Assembly: GCA_947599755.1 (NCBI GenBank)
Contig: CANQFO010000009.1
Location: 1 to 23,147 of the forward strand
Reading direction: 5' to 3'
DNA length: 23,147 nt
From: an uncultured Bacilli bacterium
Lineage (GTDB): Bacteria; Bacillota_I; Bacilli_A; RF39; UBA660
A program made the position numbers and the translations under genes. Position 1 is the stretch's first letter, and the number at the start of each line of letters is the position of its first letter. The notes under the pieces are model-generated. The model ran no database searches, was not told where the DNA came from, and saw only the letters and a list, made by a program, of their open reading frames with translations. Of this stretch, positions 1 through 7,607 are shown one piece after another.

Positions 1-160
1 AAAGGTTTTAAGGAGTTGTTTTCTCAATGAATATAATATCATTATTTAATAGTTTTGTTAACCACCTAAATAATATTGTATCAGAAAAGGAGAGTCAAAT
101 TTTTTCATTCTGATTGATCTATAACTATTTATCTAATTTTCTCCTTTTCTTGTATAAACA

Positions 161-1054
161 TTAATTGATTCTTACTTTATCATTTTTTATCGATTCTAAC
201 AATAAACGTATACGATTTATATATTTTTCATTATTTATATTTATCAAATAGAAATGGCAATAGGCATTGATCAAGCACCATTTTAATTTTTGATCATCAA
301 AATTTCCTATTTCCAAATATCCGATTAAAAAATTTTTAATATCTTCTATATTATTCATAAATTCCTGTGTTGGTCTTAATATACATGCCCAAGCAATATC
401 TTGCTCTTTAAACCCTTTTCCACTATATTCAAAATCTAATATTCCTACAATTTCTTGTTTCTTCCATAAAATATTGGCATAATGAAAATCACCATGGATA
501 AATGTATTCATCTCTATTATCGGTTTGTTCCTTTGCAAATAAGTAATATATTGTTGAATATCATTATCTATTTGTGGATAATCTTCTCTTTTGGGGATTT
601 CATTAATTATTCTTTGTTTCGCAATATTAAATTTATCTGTTGGAATTTGATGAATTTTGGCTAACATCTTACCATATTTTCTTAAATATAGGGATTTTAT
701 ATTAGGAGATTTTTTCTTCAAAATATCAGATAATCTATTCCCTTCTATTTTTTCTAAAGCAAGATATTTTCTATTTTGTGTGATACCAGATTCATATACT
801 TTAGGAATTAAGTTTAGATAATTATTTTTATTTAGTAACTTTAAATTTTTTTCTTCTGTTTTAAAATCTGCCATTTTACTTTTCTCTAGTTTTATTATGA
901 TATTGCAAGGAGTATTATCCATATATCCTGTGCACTCTAATACATCATTTCCAGCAGGAAAATAATTTATTATTTCTTTTAATTGTATTTTTTTCCATTT
1001 AATTGTAAAAGGATCAAGGATTAATTCACGCCATTGTTTATATCTTTTTTCCAT
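161..1054 (-). CDS. APH/choline-kinase family phosphotransferase
   Basis: This 297-residue protein belongs to the aminoglycoside phosphotransferase/choline kinase fold, soluble enzymes that move the ATP gamma-phosphate to a small hydroxylated substrate. The Brenner motif HGDFHYAN is at residues 187-194 (catalytic Asp189, Asn194), and the metal-binding ILDFEYSG segment has Asp207. The N-terminal lobe carries a lysine in NIIIKLEKS (about residue 55), the likely ATP-anchoring lysine. The ATG start at 1054 is preceded by AAGGAGA at good spacing. The length is normal and nothing looks broken. It is the last minus-strand gene before the window edge and lies 126 nt downstream of ligA. The substrate cannot be read from sequence: choline, a sugar, a nucleoside or an antibiotic are all possible, and most chromosomal members of this type are not resistance genes. 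Confidence 0.85.
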   Translation of the reverse strand: MEKRYKQWRELILDPFTIKWKKIQLKEIINYFPAGNDVLECTGYMDNTPCNIIIKLEKSKMADFKTEEKNLKLLNKNNYLNLIPKVYESGITQNRKYLALEKIEGNRLSDILKKKSPNIKSLYLRKYGKMLAKIHQIPTDKFNIAKQRIINEIPKREDYPQIDNDIQQYITYLQRNKPIIEMNTFIHGDFHYANILWKKQEIVGILDFEYSGKGFKEQDIAWACILRPTQEFMNNIEDIKNFLIGYLEIGNFDDQKLKWCLINAYCHFYLININNEKYINRIRLLLESIKNDKVRIN

Positions 1055-1116
1055 AAAAATCTCCTTTTTTACTAATATTACTGCTGATGTATTGTCTTTT
1101 TTCCTAATATCATATT

Positions 1117-1122
1117 ATTATA
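1117..1122 (-). promoter_or_regulatory. Possible -10 box for the phosphotransferase gene
   Basis: The minus strand reads TATAAT about 60 nt before the ATG at 1054, inside the 126-nt gap after ligA. No convincing -35 box stands 16-18 nt upstream, so the gene may also be reached by read-through from ligA, for which I see no clear terminator. Confidence 0.3.
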
Positions 1123-1180
1123 ATCATTTCCATTTGTTATTTATATTTTTTGATCAATATTTGGAATACTTAATTTATCA

Positions 1181-3163
1181 TTAATTTTTTGTTTTTTCCA
1201 CAAATTCTTGTTCTGTCCAAATTTCTATTCCTAATTCTTGTGCTTTTTTGTATTTACTACCAGGATTTTCTCCAACAATTACTACACTTGTTTTTTTTGA
1301 TACTGAATCTACTGTCTTTCCTCCAAGAGATTCTATTTTTTCTTTTGCTTCATCTCTTGTAAATTCTGTTAATGTACCTGTTAATACGAAGTTTTTTCCA
1401 CTGAAATCTTCATTTTCTATTATTTCTTGTCCAAGATAAGTCATATTCATTCCCAATTCTTGTAATTCTTTTATTATTGCCTGATTCTGTTCATTTGAAA
1501 AATAAGACACTACACTTTTCGCAATAATTAATCCTATATCTGGTATTTTGATTAATTCTTCTTCTGTTGCGAGCATTAAATTTTCCATTGTTTTGTATTC
1601 TTTTGATAGGATTTTGGCAGTTTTTTCTCCTACATGAGGTATTCCTAATCCAAATACTAATTTTTCTAAGGAATTTTCTTTACTTTTTTCAATTGCTTCT
1701 AATAAATTTTTTACTGATTTATCTCCATACCCTTCCAATCTAATTAAGTCTTTTTCATGTTGCTTTAGTGAATAAATATCTGCTAAATTTTCAATGTATC
1801 CAAAATTATAGAAATCTTCCATAATTCTTTCTCCTAATCCTTCTATATTCATGGCATCTCTTGATACAAAATGAATTAAGCTTTCAATATGGCGTGCTGG
1901 ACATTTTTCATTTGGACAAAAATAATCTACCTGCCCCTCTTTTTTGATTAAAGGGGTGTTGCACATCGGACAGTTTGTAATCATTTCAAATTCTTTTTCT
2001 TTTCCTGTTCTTCTTTCTTTTTTTGCTTCTACTACTTCTGGAATGACATCTCCTGCTTTTCTAATGGATACAATATCTCCTATTTTTAATTCTTTTTCCT
2101 TTACATAATCTTCATTATGAAGTGTTGCTCTGGTGATAGTTGATCCAGCTACTATTGCTGGTTCTAATACAGCATTTGGAGTAATTTGTCCGGTTCTTCC
2201 AACGGTAAAAGTAATATCCATTAATTTGGTTAATACTTCCTCAGCAGGAAATTTATAGGCTGTAGCCCATTTTGGATACTTAGCTGTATAACCTAATTTT
2301 TGTTGTTCGTCAATATTATTTACTTTAATTACTATTCCATCAATATCATAAGCTAAGTCTTTTCTGATTTCTTGTTTTTCTTCTATATATGCTAAGACTT
2401 CTTCTATACTATTTACTAATCGATTATTTGGATTGGTTTTTAATCCTAATTTGTGCATATACTTGATTGCTTCTTCATGGGTATTTAGTCCATAATCTTT
2501 AGGATTTGGGAGATGATAAATAAAATTATCTAATTTTCTTTCTGCGGCAATTTTTGAATCTAATTGTCTCATTGATCCTGCTGCAGCATTACGACAATTT
2601 TGTAATAAAGGTTGATTGTCTTTTTTCCGTTGTTCATTTAATTTTGCTAATGTTTTTTTATTCATAAAAATTTCTCCACGGACTTCAATATCTACCTCTT
2701 CTTTTAATTTCAAAGGAATGGCTTTTATTGTTTTGACATTGTGTGTTATATCTTCTCCTACTGTTCCATCTCCTCTTGTTGCCGCTCTTACTAATTTTCC
2801 TTTTTCATATAATAATGAAACAGATAATCCATCAATTTTTAATTCACACATATATTGTGGATAAATTTTTTCTTTTTTTATTCTTTCATCAAACTCTAGT
2901 AATTCTTTTTCTGAAAAAATATCACTTAATGACATCATTGGGATCTTATGAGTTACTTTTTTAAAGCTATCTATAATTTTTCCTCCCGCATGTTGAGTTG
3001 GGGAATCTTCTCTTATCCAATCTGGATGTTCTTTTTCTATTTCAAATAATTCTTTTAAGTATTTATCATATTCTTGATCCGTTATGGTAGGATTATCTAG
3101 TGTATGATAATTATAATCTGCTTCATTAATAATTTCTATTAATTCTTCCATTCTCTCTTTCAT
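1181..3163 (-). CDS. ligA: NAD+-dependent DNA ligase LigA
   Basis: LigA seals single-strand nicks in DNA using NAD+, in Okazaki-fragment joining and repair. The protein is complete at 660 residues, the usual length. Domains in order: Ia domain (1-70); adenylation domain with the nucleophile Lys109 in ELKIDG; OB fold (about 310-390); four-cysteine zinc finger (Cys398, 401, 416, 421); helix-hairpin-helix repeats (about 435-580), including LEGYGDKS and GIPHVGEKTA; and a C-terminal BRCT domain (about 585-660) with the FVLTGTL segment. The ATG at 3163 follows AAAGGTGA by 5 nt. It has its own promoter (3205-3233) and sits behind the terminator of the lysozyme gene, so it looks independently transcribed. 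In many Bacilli ligA directly follows pcrA; here pcrA lies 7.7 kb upstream on the same strand. Identification is close to certain. Confidence 0.97.
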   Translation of the reverse strand: MKERMEELIEIINEADYNYHTLDNPTITDQEYDKYLKELFEIEKEHPDWIREDSPTQHAGGKIIDSFKKVTHKIPMMSLSDIFSEKELLEFDERIKKEKIYPQYMCELKIDGLSVSLLYEKGKLVRAATRGDGTVGEDITHNVKTIKAIPLKLKEEVDIEVRGEIFMNKKTLAKLNEQRKKDNQPLLQNCRNAAAGSMRQLDSKIAAERKLDNFIYHLPNPKDYGLNTHEEAIKYMHKLGLKTNPNNRLVNSIEEVLAYIEEKQEIRKDLAYDIDGIVIKVNNIDEQQKLGYTAKYPKWATAYKFPAEEVLTKLMDITFTVGRTGQITPNAVLEPAIVAGSTITRATLHNEDYVKEKELKIGDIVSIRKAGDVIPEVVEAKKERRTGKEKEFEMITNCPMCNTPLIKKEGQVDYFCPNEKCPARHIESLIHFVSRDAMNIEGLGERIMEDFYNFGYIENLADIYSLKQHEKDLIRLEGYGDKSVKNLLEAIEKSKENSLEKLVFGLGIPHVGEKTAKILSKEYKTMENLMLATEEELIKIPDIGLIIAKSVVSYFSNEQNQAIIKELQELGMNMTYLGQEIIENEDFSGKNFVLTGTLTEFTRDEAKEKIESLGGKTVDSVSKKTSVVIVGENPGSKYKKAQELGIEIWTEQEFVEKTKN

Positions 3164-3204
3164 ATTGTCACCTTTTTCTCTGTTTATTTTTTACTTCTAT
3201 GGCT

Positions 3205-3233
3205 AGTATATCATCTATTTTTTGAAATTTAAA
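3205..3233 (-). promoter_or_regulatory. SigA-type promoter of ligA
   Basis: On the minus strand TTTAAA (3228-3233), a 17-nt spacer and TATACT (3205-3210) form a good housekeeping promoter. The -10 is extended by TGA directly before it (TGATATACT). The -10 lies about 42 nt upstream of the ligA ATG and downstream of the lysozyme terminator. Confidence 0.7.
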
Positions 3234-3273
3234 GGTGATTTAAGGATTGAGATTATTTCTTTTTCTATTTTTC

Positions 3274-3303
3274 AAAAAAAACTACTGTTTATTTTTCAGT
3301 AGT
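3274..3303 (-). terminator. Rho-independent terminator after the GH25 lysozyme gene
   Basis: The minus strand reads ACTACTG, a 9-nt loop, CAGTAGT (7-bp perfect stem, 3281-3287 with 3297-3303), then a run of eight T. It begins 2 nt after the lysozyme stop codon and separates that operon from ligA. Confidence 0.85.
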
Positions 3304-3305
3304 CT

Positions 3306-5858
3306 TTAATCAAATATATTGTAACCAATGTCTAAATCGACATTTCCTGATATTCCATTGATTGAACCTGAACTTGAGAATTGCCATACTTTATATGGTG
3401 TTGTTGTATAACTTGTAGTTCTTGATAATCCCTCGTCAGGAAAGCGCATGAAAGGCTCTGGCCATTGTGCAACCCAAATTGCATGATTTTTTGCGATAGA
3501 TGAAATATCTAAGTTATTGTTTAACCAATTTTTATTGGAATAAATTCCACATTGATAACCATTATTATTCATGTTTCCACAGAATCGATTTGCTATATCT
3601 GTTAATAATCTTTTTGTTCCTTCTCCTGAATTTACACTGGATATCTTATTATATACGTCTGGTTCTTCTTGATCGAAATAGATTGGTATTTTTAAGTTTG
3701 GATTATATCCTAATTGTCTAATTTTATTGATTAGTTTTATCATATGAACTGATTCACTATCTCCAGAACTTCCTGGTCCAATATTGTAACTTGGATTATC
3801 TCCATCATTTAATTTATTGGCATATGAGTAAAAATATAGTGCATAAGGAATGTTATATTCTTCACATTTTTTTACATTTTCTATGAATGTTTTATCTTGA
3901 TATTTATCTGTTCCATCTTCTTGTATTACTTCGTCACTATATCCTGCTCTGATGATTGCAAAATCAATTTGTCCATTGACTGCTCCCCAATCAATTGTTT
4001 TTTGATGATAAGAAACGTCTATTCCTTTATATTTTATTTCATTTGTATATTTACTAAAAACAAATTGGTTGCTATCTTTGGTTGTATTACTTAGAGAAAT
4101 ATTTGTTGAATCATTTGTTTTACCATCCGTAACATTTACATATTGTCCGTTTGCTTTATTAATCATGATGGTTATATTTCCTTTTTTATTTAAATACCAT
4201 CTTTGACTATCTGCTCCTGTGTATTTGTTTAATTCAACATTTGTTCCATTAGCAGTTAAAACTAATCCTGTATGAAGCAAACTTCTAAATACATATTGTC
4301 CATCTCCTAAATAGTCTAATTTCCAAAATTGAGCTTTTGTTCCGTTTTCTGAATATAGTTGAATATTCGTTCCATTTGATCTGGAAGCTGCACTAACATC
4401 TACTACTTTATTGGTATTCAAATTGCTTTGGATAATATAATTTCCTGCTTCATACTCTTGGGTATAAGGGACTACTTCTGTTGGTGTTAAGATGAACTTT
4501 TGGGCATTCGTTCCATTCCATTCATATAATTGGATATTGGTTCCTTCATTTGAAGATCCTGTTGCGATATCCATGGATTTATTACTGGCTACTCCGATGA
4601 TTTTATATGTATTATCCTCATTTTTTCTTATAATCCATTTTTGAGCATCACTGTTGTTTGATTCATATACTTGAATGTTGGTTCCATTTGCTTTTCCATT
4701 GCCTGATACATCGATTACTTTGTTTTTGTTTTCTGCACTTGTTATTGTATAAATATCATTTTTTATTCTTTTAATGTGCCATTTGGTATAGTTATGATCA
4801 TTGGCTGTTCTTAGCTCGATATTTTTTCCATTATAAAGTGCTTCGTTATTTACTCCAACTACTTTTGTGTCATCTAATGCTGAATTGATTGTATAGTAAC
4901 CATTTTCGATTGGCTCTACATTTACTTTTTCTAAACTATATTTTTGAGCAGGAGTATCATTTGGTTGATATAGCTGAATATTTGCTCCTGATGCAGTCGA
5001 TCCGCAAAGGATATCAATTGCCCAGATTCCATCATAACTATAAAATGAATAGCTACCATCTTCATTTTGATTAATTAACCATTTTTGGGCATTGGTTCCG
5101 TTTGATTGATATAGTTGAACATTACTTAAATTTCCAAATGCTCCTCCAAAAACGTCTATTACTTTCTTGTCATTCATTTGTGTTGCAATGGTATAATATC
5201 CATCTTCGGAATAAGAAATATTCCAAATTTGTGCCCAAGTATTATTTGCTGAATAAACATCAATATTGGTACAATTACTTGTACTTGCTAAAAAGAGATC
5301 TAATGCATTATTTGGATTTGCTTTATTTTTAATGATATATGATCCTTCTTCTATTGTTTTTTGTGGTTCGTCTTGTCTTACTAATTGCCATTTTTGAGCA
5401 TTTGTTCCATTTCCTTTATAAATTTGCATATTGGTTCCTAAAGCTTTACTACCTCCTGCTGCATCCATATTATAATTTCCTAGTGCTGAGGTGATATAAT
5501 AAGATGTACTATCGGCGAAGACAAGTCGCCATTTTTGAGCAATAGTTTTATTCTCTTCATATAATTGAACATTGCTACCATTTTTGGCAATCGCTCCACT
5601 TACATCTAAAGTCATATGATTATCATCATGACTTTTAATGTAGTAGTAGCCTCCATCTGATGATATATCCCATGTTTTTATTCCTTCACTTTGTTCATTT
5701 CCTAGTTCAATATTTCCCTCTTTTTCTACTAATATTTTGTCTTTATCTAAGGCACTTACAATTTTATAGGTTCCTGTTTTTATCTCTTTTGCATAAACAT
5801 TAGGAGTAAAAATTAGTCCTATAACGATTAATCCTATCCACAAAAATTTCTTTTTCAT
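3306..5858 (-). CDS. Secreted GH25 lysozyme with twelve ricin-type repeats
   Basis: The 850-residue preprotein starts with a clear signal peptide (KKKFLWIGLIVIGLIFTP core, cleavage near VYA/KE at residue 23). Residues about 24-605 hold twelve ricin-B-type units of about 45-50 residues. Most end in a QxW-like box such as AQKWRLV, AQKWQLV, AQIWNI, AQKWII, AQFWKL or SQRWYL, and some are degenerate (AQKYSL, AQKFIL, SNQFVF). Twelve units equal four beta-trefoils. Residues 610-850 are a glycoside hydrolase family 25 domain, a muramidase that cuts MurNAc-GlcNAc links in peptidoglycan. It opens with YKGIDVSYHQ (Asp614), and the acidic pair is in YFDQEEPD (Asp729, Glu731). No sorting signal or transmembrane tail is present, so it should be released or held by glycan binding. 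The ATG at 5858 has AGGAGAG upstream. It lies 11 nt after the small membrane-anchored gene, in the same operon. It could be an autolysin or act on rival cells. Confidence 0.92.
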   Translation of the reverse strand: MKKKFLWIGLIVIGLIFTPNVYAKEIKTGTYKIVSALDKDKILVEKEGNIELGNEQSEGIKTWDISSDGGYYYIKSHDDNHMTLDVSGAIAKNGSNVQLYEENKTIAQKWRLVFADSTSYYITSALGNYNMDAAGGSKALGTNMQIYKGNGTNAQKWQLVRQDEPQKTIEEGSYIIKNKANPNNALDLFLASTSNCTNIDVYSANNTWAQIWNISYSEDGYYTIATQMNDKKVIDVFGGAFGNLSNVQLYQSNGTNAQKWLINQNEDGSYSFYSYDGIWAIDILCGSTASGANIQLYQPNDTPAQKYSLEKVNVEPIENGYYTINSALDDTKVVGVNNEALYNGKNIELRTANDHNYTKWHIKRIKNDIYTITSAENKNKVIDVSGNGKANGTNIQVYESNNSDAQKWIIRKNEDNTYKIIGVASNKSMDIATGSSNEGTNIQLYEWNGTNAQKFILTPTEVVPYTQEYEAGNYIIQSNLNTNKVVDVSAASRSNGTNIQLYSENGTKAQFWKLDYLGDGQYVFRSLLHTGLVLTANGTNVELNKYTGADSQRWYLNKKGNITIMINKANGQYVNVTDGKTNDSTNISLSNTTKDSNQFVFSKYTNEIKYKGIDVSYHQKTIDWGAVNGQIDFAIIRAGYSDEVIQEDGTDKYQDKTFIENVKKCEEYNIPYALYFYSYANKLNDGDNPSYNIGPGSSGDSESVHMIKLINKIRQLGYNPNLKIPIYFDQEEPDVYNKISSVNSGEGTKRLLTDIANRFCGNMNNNGYQCGIYSNKNWLNNNLDISSIAKNHAIWVAQWPEPFMRFPDEGLSRTTSYTTTPYKVWQFSSSGSINGISGNVDLDIGYNIFD

Positions 5859-5869
5859 CTTTTTCTCTC

Positions 5870-6310
5870 CTAACTTTCCATATAGGTTACATAATTATCT
5901 TCTTTTATTATCTTGAAGTTTTCTCCTTTGTATACTAATACTGTATCAATATCATCTTCTATTTTTTCTACTCCTTCTGCTAATTTTGTTGTTATATTGG
6001 TCGATATTACTAAATGATATAAAATCTTATTTCTTGTATAATAAACATTATCTGATGCTCCTGCAAATCCATTTGCTACTACATATTGGTCATATTTTAA
6101 TTCTTTTTCTTCTTTATTGTCTGTTTGATCACTTTCAATGGTTGTTTTATTTTCATATGGTTCACTTTCTTTTGGTGCTTCATCTTTTTGTATTACTTTT
6201 TCTGATTCTTTTTCTATATTCTTATTATTCCTTTTATTCCATAATGTAATACCTAAAATAATTATGATTATTCCTACTATTATAATGATGATTTTAGGAA
6301 GTTTCTTCAT
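5870..6310 (-). CDS. Small membrane-anchored protein of unknown function
   Basis: A 146-residue protein that I do not recognise. Residues 5-24 form one very hydrophobic, isoleucine-rich helix after an MKKLPK start, without an obvious cleavage site or lipobox, so it is probably an N-terminal anchor with the rest outside. Residues 28-72 are charged and low-complexity (Glu, Lys, Asn), like a flexible wall-spanning stalk. Residues 73-146 look like a small folded domain with alternating beta-type segments (YDQYVVANGF, ILYHLVIST, DTVLVYKGENF). The start at 6310 has AGAGGAAAG upstream. It is the first gene of a two-gene operon, 11 nt before the lysozyme start, so an envelope role or a partner or regulator role for that lysozyme is a fair inference; nothing in the sequence proves it. 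Confidence 0.75.
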   Translation of the reverse strand: MKKLPKIIIIIVGIIIIILGITLWNKRNNKNIEKESEKVIQKDEAPKESEPYENKTTIESDQTDNKEEKELKYDQYVVANGFAGASDNVYYTRNKILYHLVISTNITTKLAEGVEKIEDDIDTVLVYKGENFKIIKEDNYVTYMES

Positions 6311-6342
6311 TTTCTTTCCTCTTTCCTATTATTTTCAAATTT

Positions 6343-6372
6343 ATCATATCATATTTTTCTATTTATAAGCAA
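6343..6372 (-). promoter_or_regulatory. Promoter of the small membrane protein-lysozyme operon
   Basis: The minus strand reads TTGCTT (6367-6372), an 18-nt spacer and TATGAT (6343-6348), with TGA directly before the -10 (extended form). The -10 lies about 32 nt before the ATG at 6310. The remaining 6373-6510 interval is AT-rich, and I see no other feature in it. Confidence 0.55.
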
Positions 6373-6510
6373 GTTACGTTAATATTTTTTCCAAAATAAA
6401 TTATCTCTTTCTATAAATGTAATTTTATGTTAAATTTGATATCTCAATAGGATTATTTTTATATCAGAACTTTGTTCAATCTGAAGTTTAGTATGGGAAA
6501 AAATTTGTGT

Positions 6511-6543
6511 AAAATAAAAAATGGATATATTCACTCATCCATT
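6511..6543 (-). terminator. Terminator of the coiled-coil gene
   Basis: The minus strand reads AATGGAT, a 10-nt loop, ATCCATT (6520-6526 paired with 6537-6543), then TTTTATTTT. It lies 21 nt after the stop of the coiled-coil gene. Confidence 0.7.
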
Positions 6544-6564
6544 CTTTACTCTACTTTGATTTTC

Positions 6565-7518
6565 TTATTTTGTTTCTCCTTGATTGTTTTGACCAAGTAT
6601 TTTTACTCCTCCATTTGCTTCTACTGTTTTCGTTGCTAATTCTTTTAATTCTTTATAAGCTTTATCCATCTTTTCTTGTAGACTTTCATTTAATATTCTT
6701 GCTTTTTCTAATTCTTCTTTTAGAGATTCTATTTTATCATTTTGTCTATCAATTTTATTTTGATAATCTTTTTTTAATAATTCATTTTCATATTTATGTT
6801 CTTTTTCTAATTCACTTATTGCATCTTTTTTTCCTTTTTCATATTCTTTATTTAATAAATTAGGAATATCTGCAACTTTTTTTTCTAACTCTTCTATATT
6901 TTTTTCTTTTTCTTTTATATCTGTTAATATTTTTTGTGTTTCTTCTTCTTTTTGTTTCAAGGTTATTTCTCGTAATTTTTTTTCATCTTCCCATTGATTG
7001 TTAGCGAGTTCTCTTTCTCTTTTTATTTTATAATTATATTCTTCTATTTCTCTTTCTCTTTCTGTTTTTAAGGTTTTTGTTTTTACTTCATATTCTTTTA
7101 TTAAATCACTTGATTTCTTGTTATATTCTTCTTCTAGTTGTTTCATTTCTTCTTCTATTTTTAGTGATTTCTTCTTTTTTTCTTTTTCTAAATCTTCTAT
7201 TAAATCTTTTCCTGTATTGATTAGTAGAGTTAAATTATTTAATTCTTTTTCTACTCCATATAAAGTTTTTAACTTTTCTTCTTCTGTTGCAATTGCTGTT
7301 TCTAAATCTTGAAATTTATTCATTAATTCTTTTGAAAAAATATTTTGTTCTACATTCTTTTTTGTTTCTACTACTGCTATTTGTGTCTTTCTTATTTTTT
7401 CTTCTTCTTCTGGATTCGATTTTGTTTTTGCACTATTTTTCTCTCTTAATAAGGCTTCATTTAGAGCATCTAATATTTCTTGTTTTGTATTTTTTAGTGT
7501 GATTTCATCTTTTTTCAT
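6565..7518 (-). CDS. Cytoplasmic coiled-coil protein of unknown function
   Basis: This 317-residue protein is dominated by heptad-like Glu/Lys/Leu sequence. Residues about 60-105 carry a more conserved-looking segment (FSKELMNKFQDLETAIATEE, then LYGVEKELNNLTLLINTGKD). Residues about 105-295 are an almost unbroken coiled coil, with a short break near VADIPNLLNKEYEKGKKDA. The tail has a less charged end (TVEANGGVKILGQ). No signal peptide, membrane segment, ATP-binding motif or catalytic signature is present, so despite the SMC-like look it is not an SMC ATPase. Proteins of this look occur in gut Firmicutes, in my recollection without assigned function. The ATG at 7518 follows GAAGGAAAG by about 9 nt. 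It is flanked by its own promoter and terminator, so it is a single-gene unit. A scaffold or structural role is only a guess. Confidence 0.75.
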   Translation of the reverse strand: MKKDEITLKNTKQEILDALNEALLREKNSAKTKSNPEEEEKIRKTQIAVVETKKNVEQNIFSKELMNKFQDLETAIATEEEKLKTLYGVEKELNNLTLLINTGKDLIEDLEKEKKKKSLKIEEEMKQLEEEYNKKSSDLIKEYEVKTKTLKTEREREIEEYNYKIKRERELANNQWEDEKKLREITLKQKEEETQKILTDIKEKEKNIEELEKKVADIPNLLNKEYEKGKKDAISELEKEHKYENELLKKDYQNKIDRQNDKIESLKEELEKARILNESLQEKMDKAYKELKELATKTVEANGGVKILGQNNQGETK

Positions 7519-7555
7519 TTACTACTTTCCTTCTTTCTTCTTTTGTTTTTCATTT

Positions 7556-7564
7556 ATTATAGCA
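7556..7564 (-). promoter_or_regulatory. Extended -10 promoter of the coiled-coil gene
   Basis: The minus strand reads TGCTATAAT, a perfect extended -10 (TGn plus TATAAT), about 38 nt before the ATG at 7518. The -35 is weak (GTAACA at 18-nt spacing), as is common with extended -10 promoters. Confidence 0.6.
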
Positions 7565-7607
7565 TATTCTTTGTTTTTTTGTTACATTTGTTGTAATTTT
7601 TTTCTTG

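Noticed and set aside
27..113. 28-codon plus-strand ORF after an AAGGAG at 10-15
   Set aside because: Too short, composition typical of AT-rich non-coding DNA, spacing to AAGGAG is long, and no recognisable product.
83..150. 11-bp inverted repeat AGAAAAGGAGA / TCTCCTTTTCT with a 46-nt loop
   Set aside because: Both arms are purine or pyrimidine ribosome-site-like runs common in this DNA, the loop is long, and no T run follows.
161..1054. Antibiotic resistance by an aminoglycoside phosphotransferase
   Set aside because: Only the general fold motifs are seen; nothing ties the enzyme to a drug, and the fold is shared by many metabolic kinases.
2616..2964. Plus-strand ORFs opposite ligA, and similar ones opposite other genes
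   Set aside because: They are antisense reading frames of strong minus-strand genes, rich in Phe/Leu/Ser from A-rich codons, with no ribosome sites or domains.
6565..7518. SMC/RecN-type ATPase
   Set aside because: Long coiled coil but no Walker A, signature or Walker B motif.
7581..7605. Terminator TTACA-TTTGT-TGTAA plus T run between the LRR and coiled-coil genes
   Set aside because: The T run follows only on the plus strand, where there is no gene; on the transcribed minus strand it is followed by A-rich DNA, and the stem is only 5 bp.
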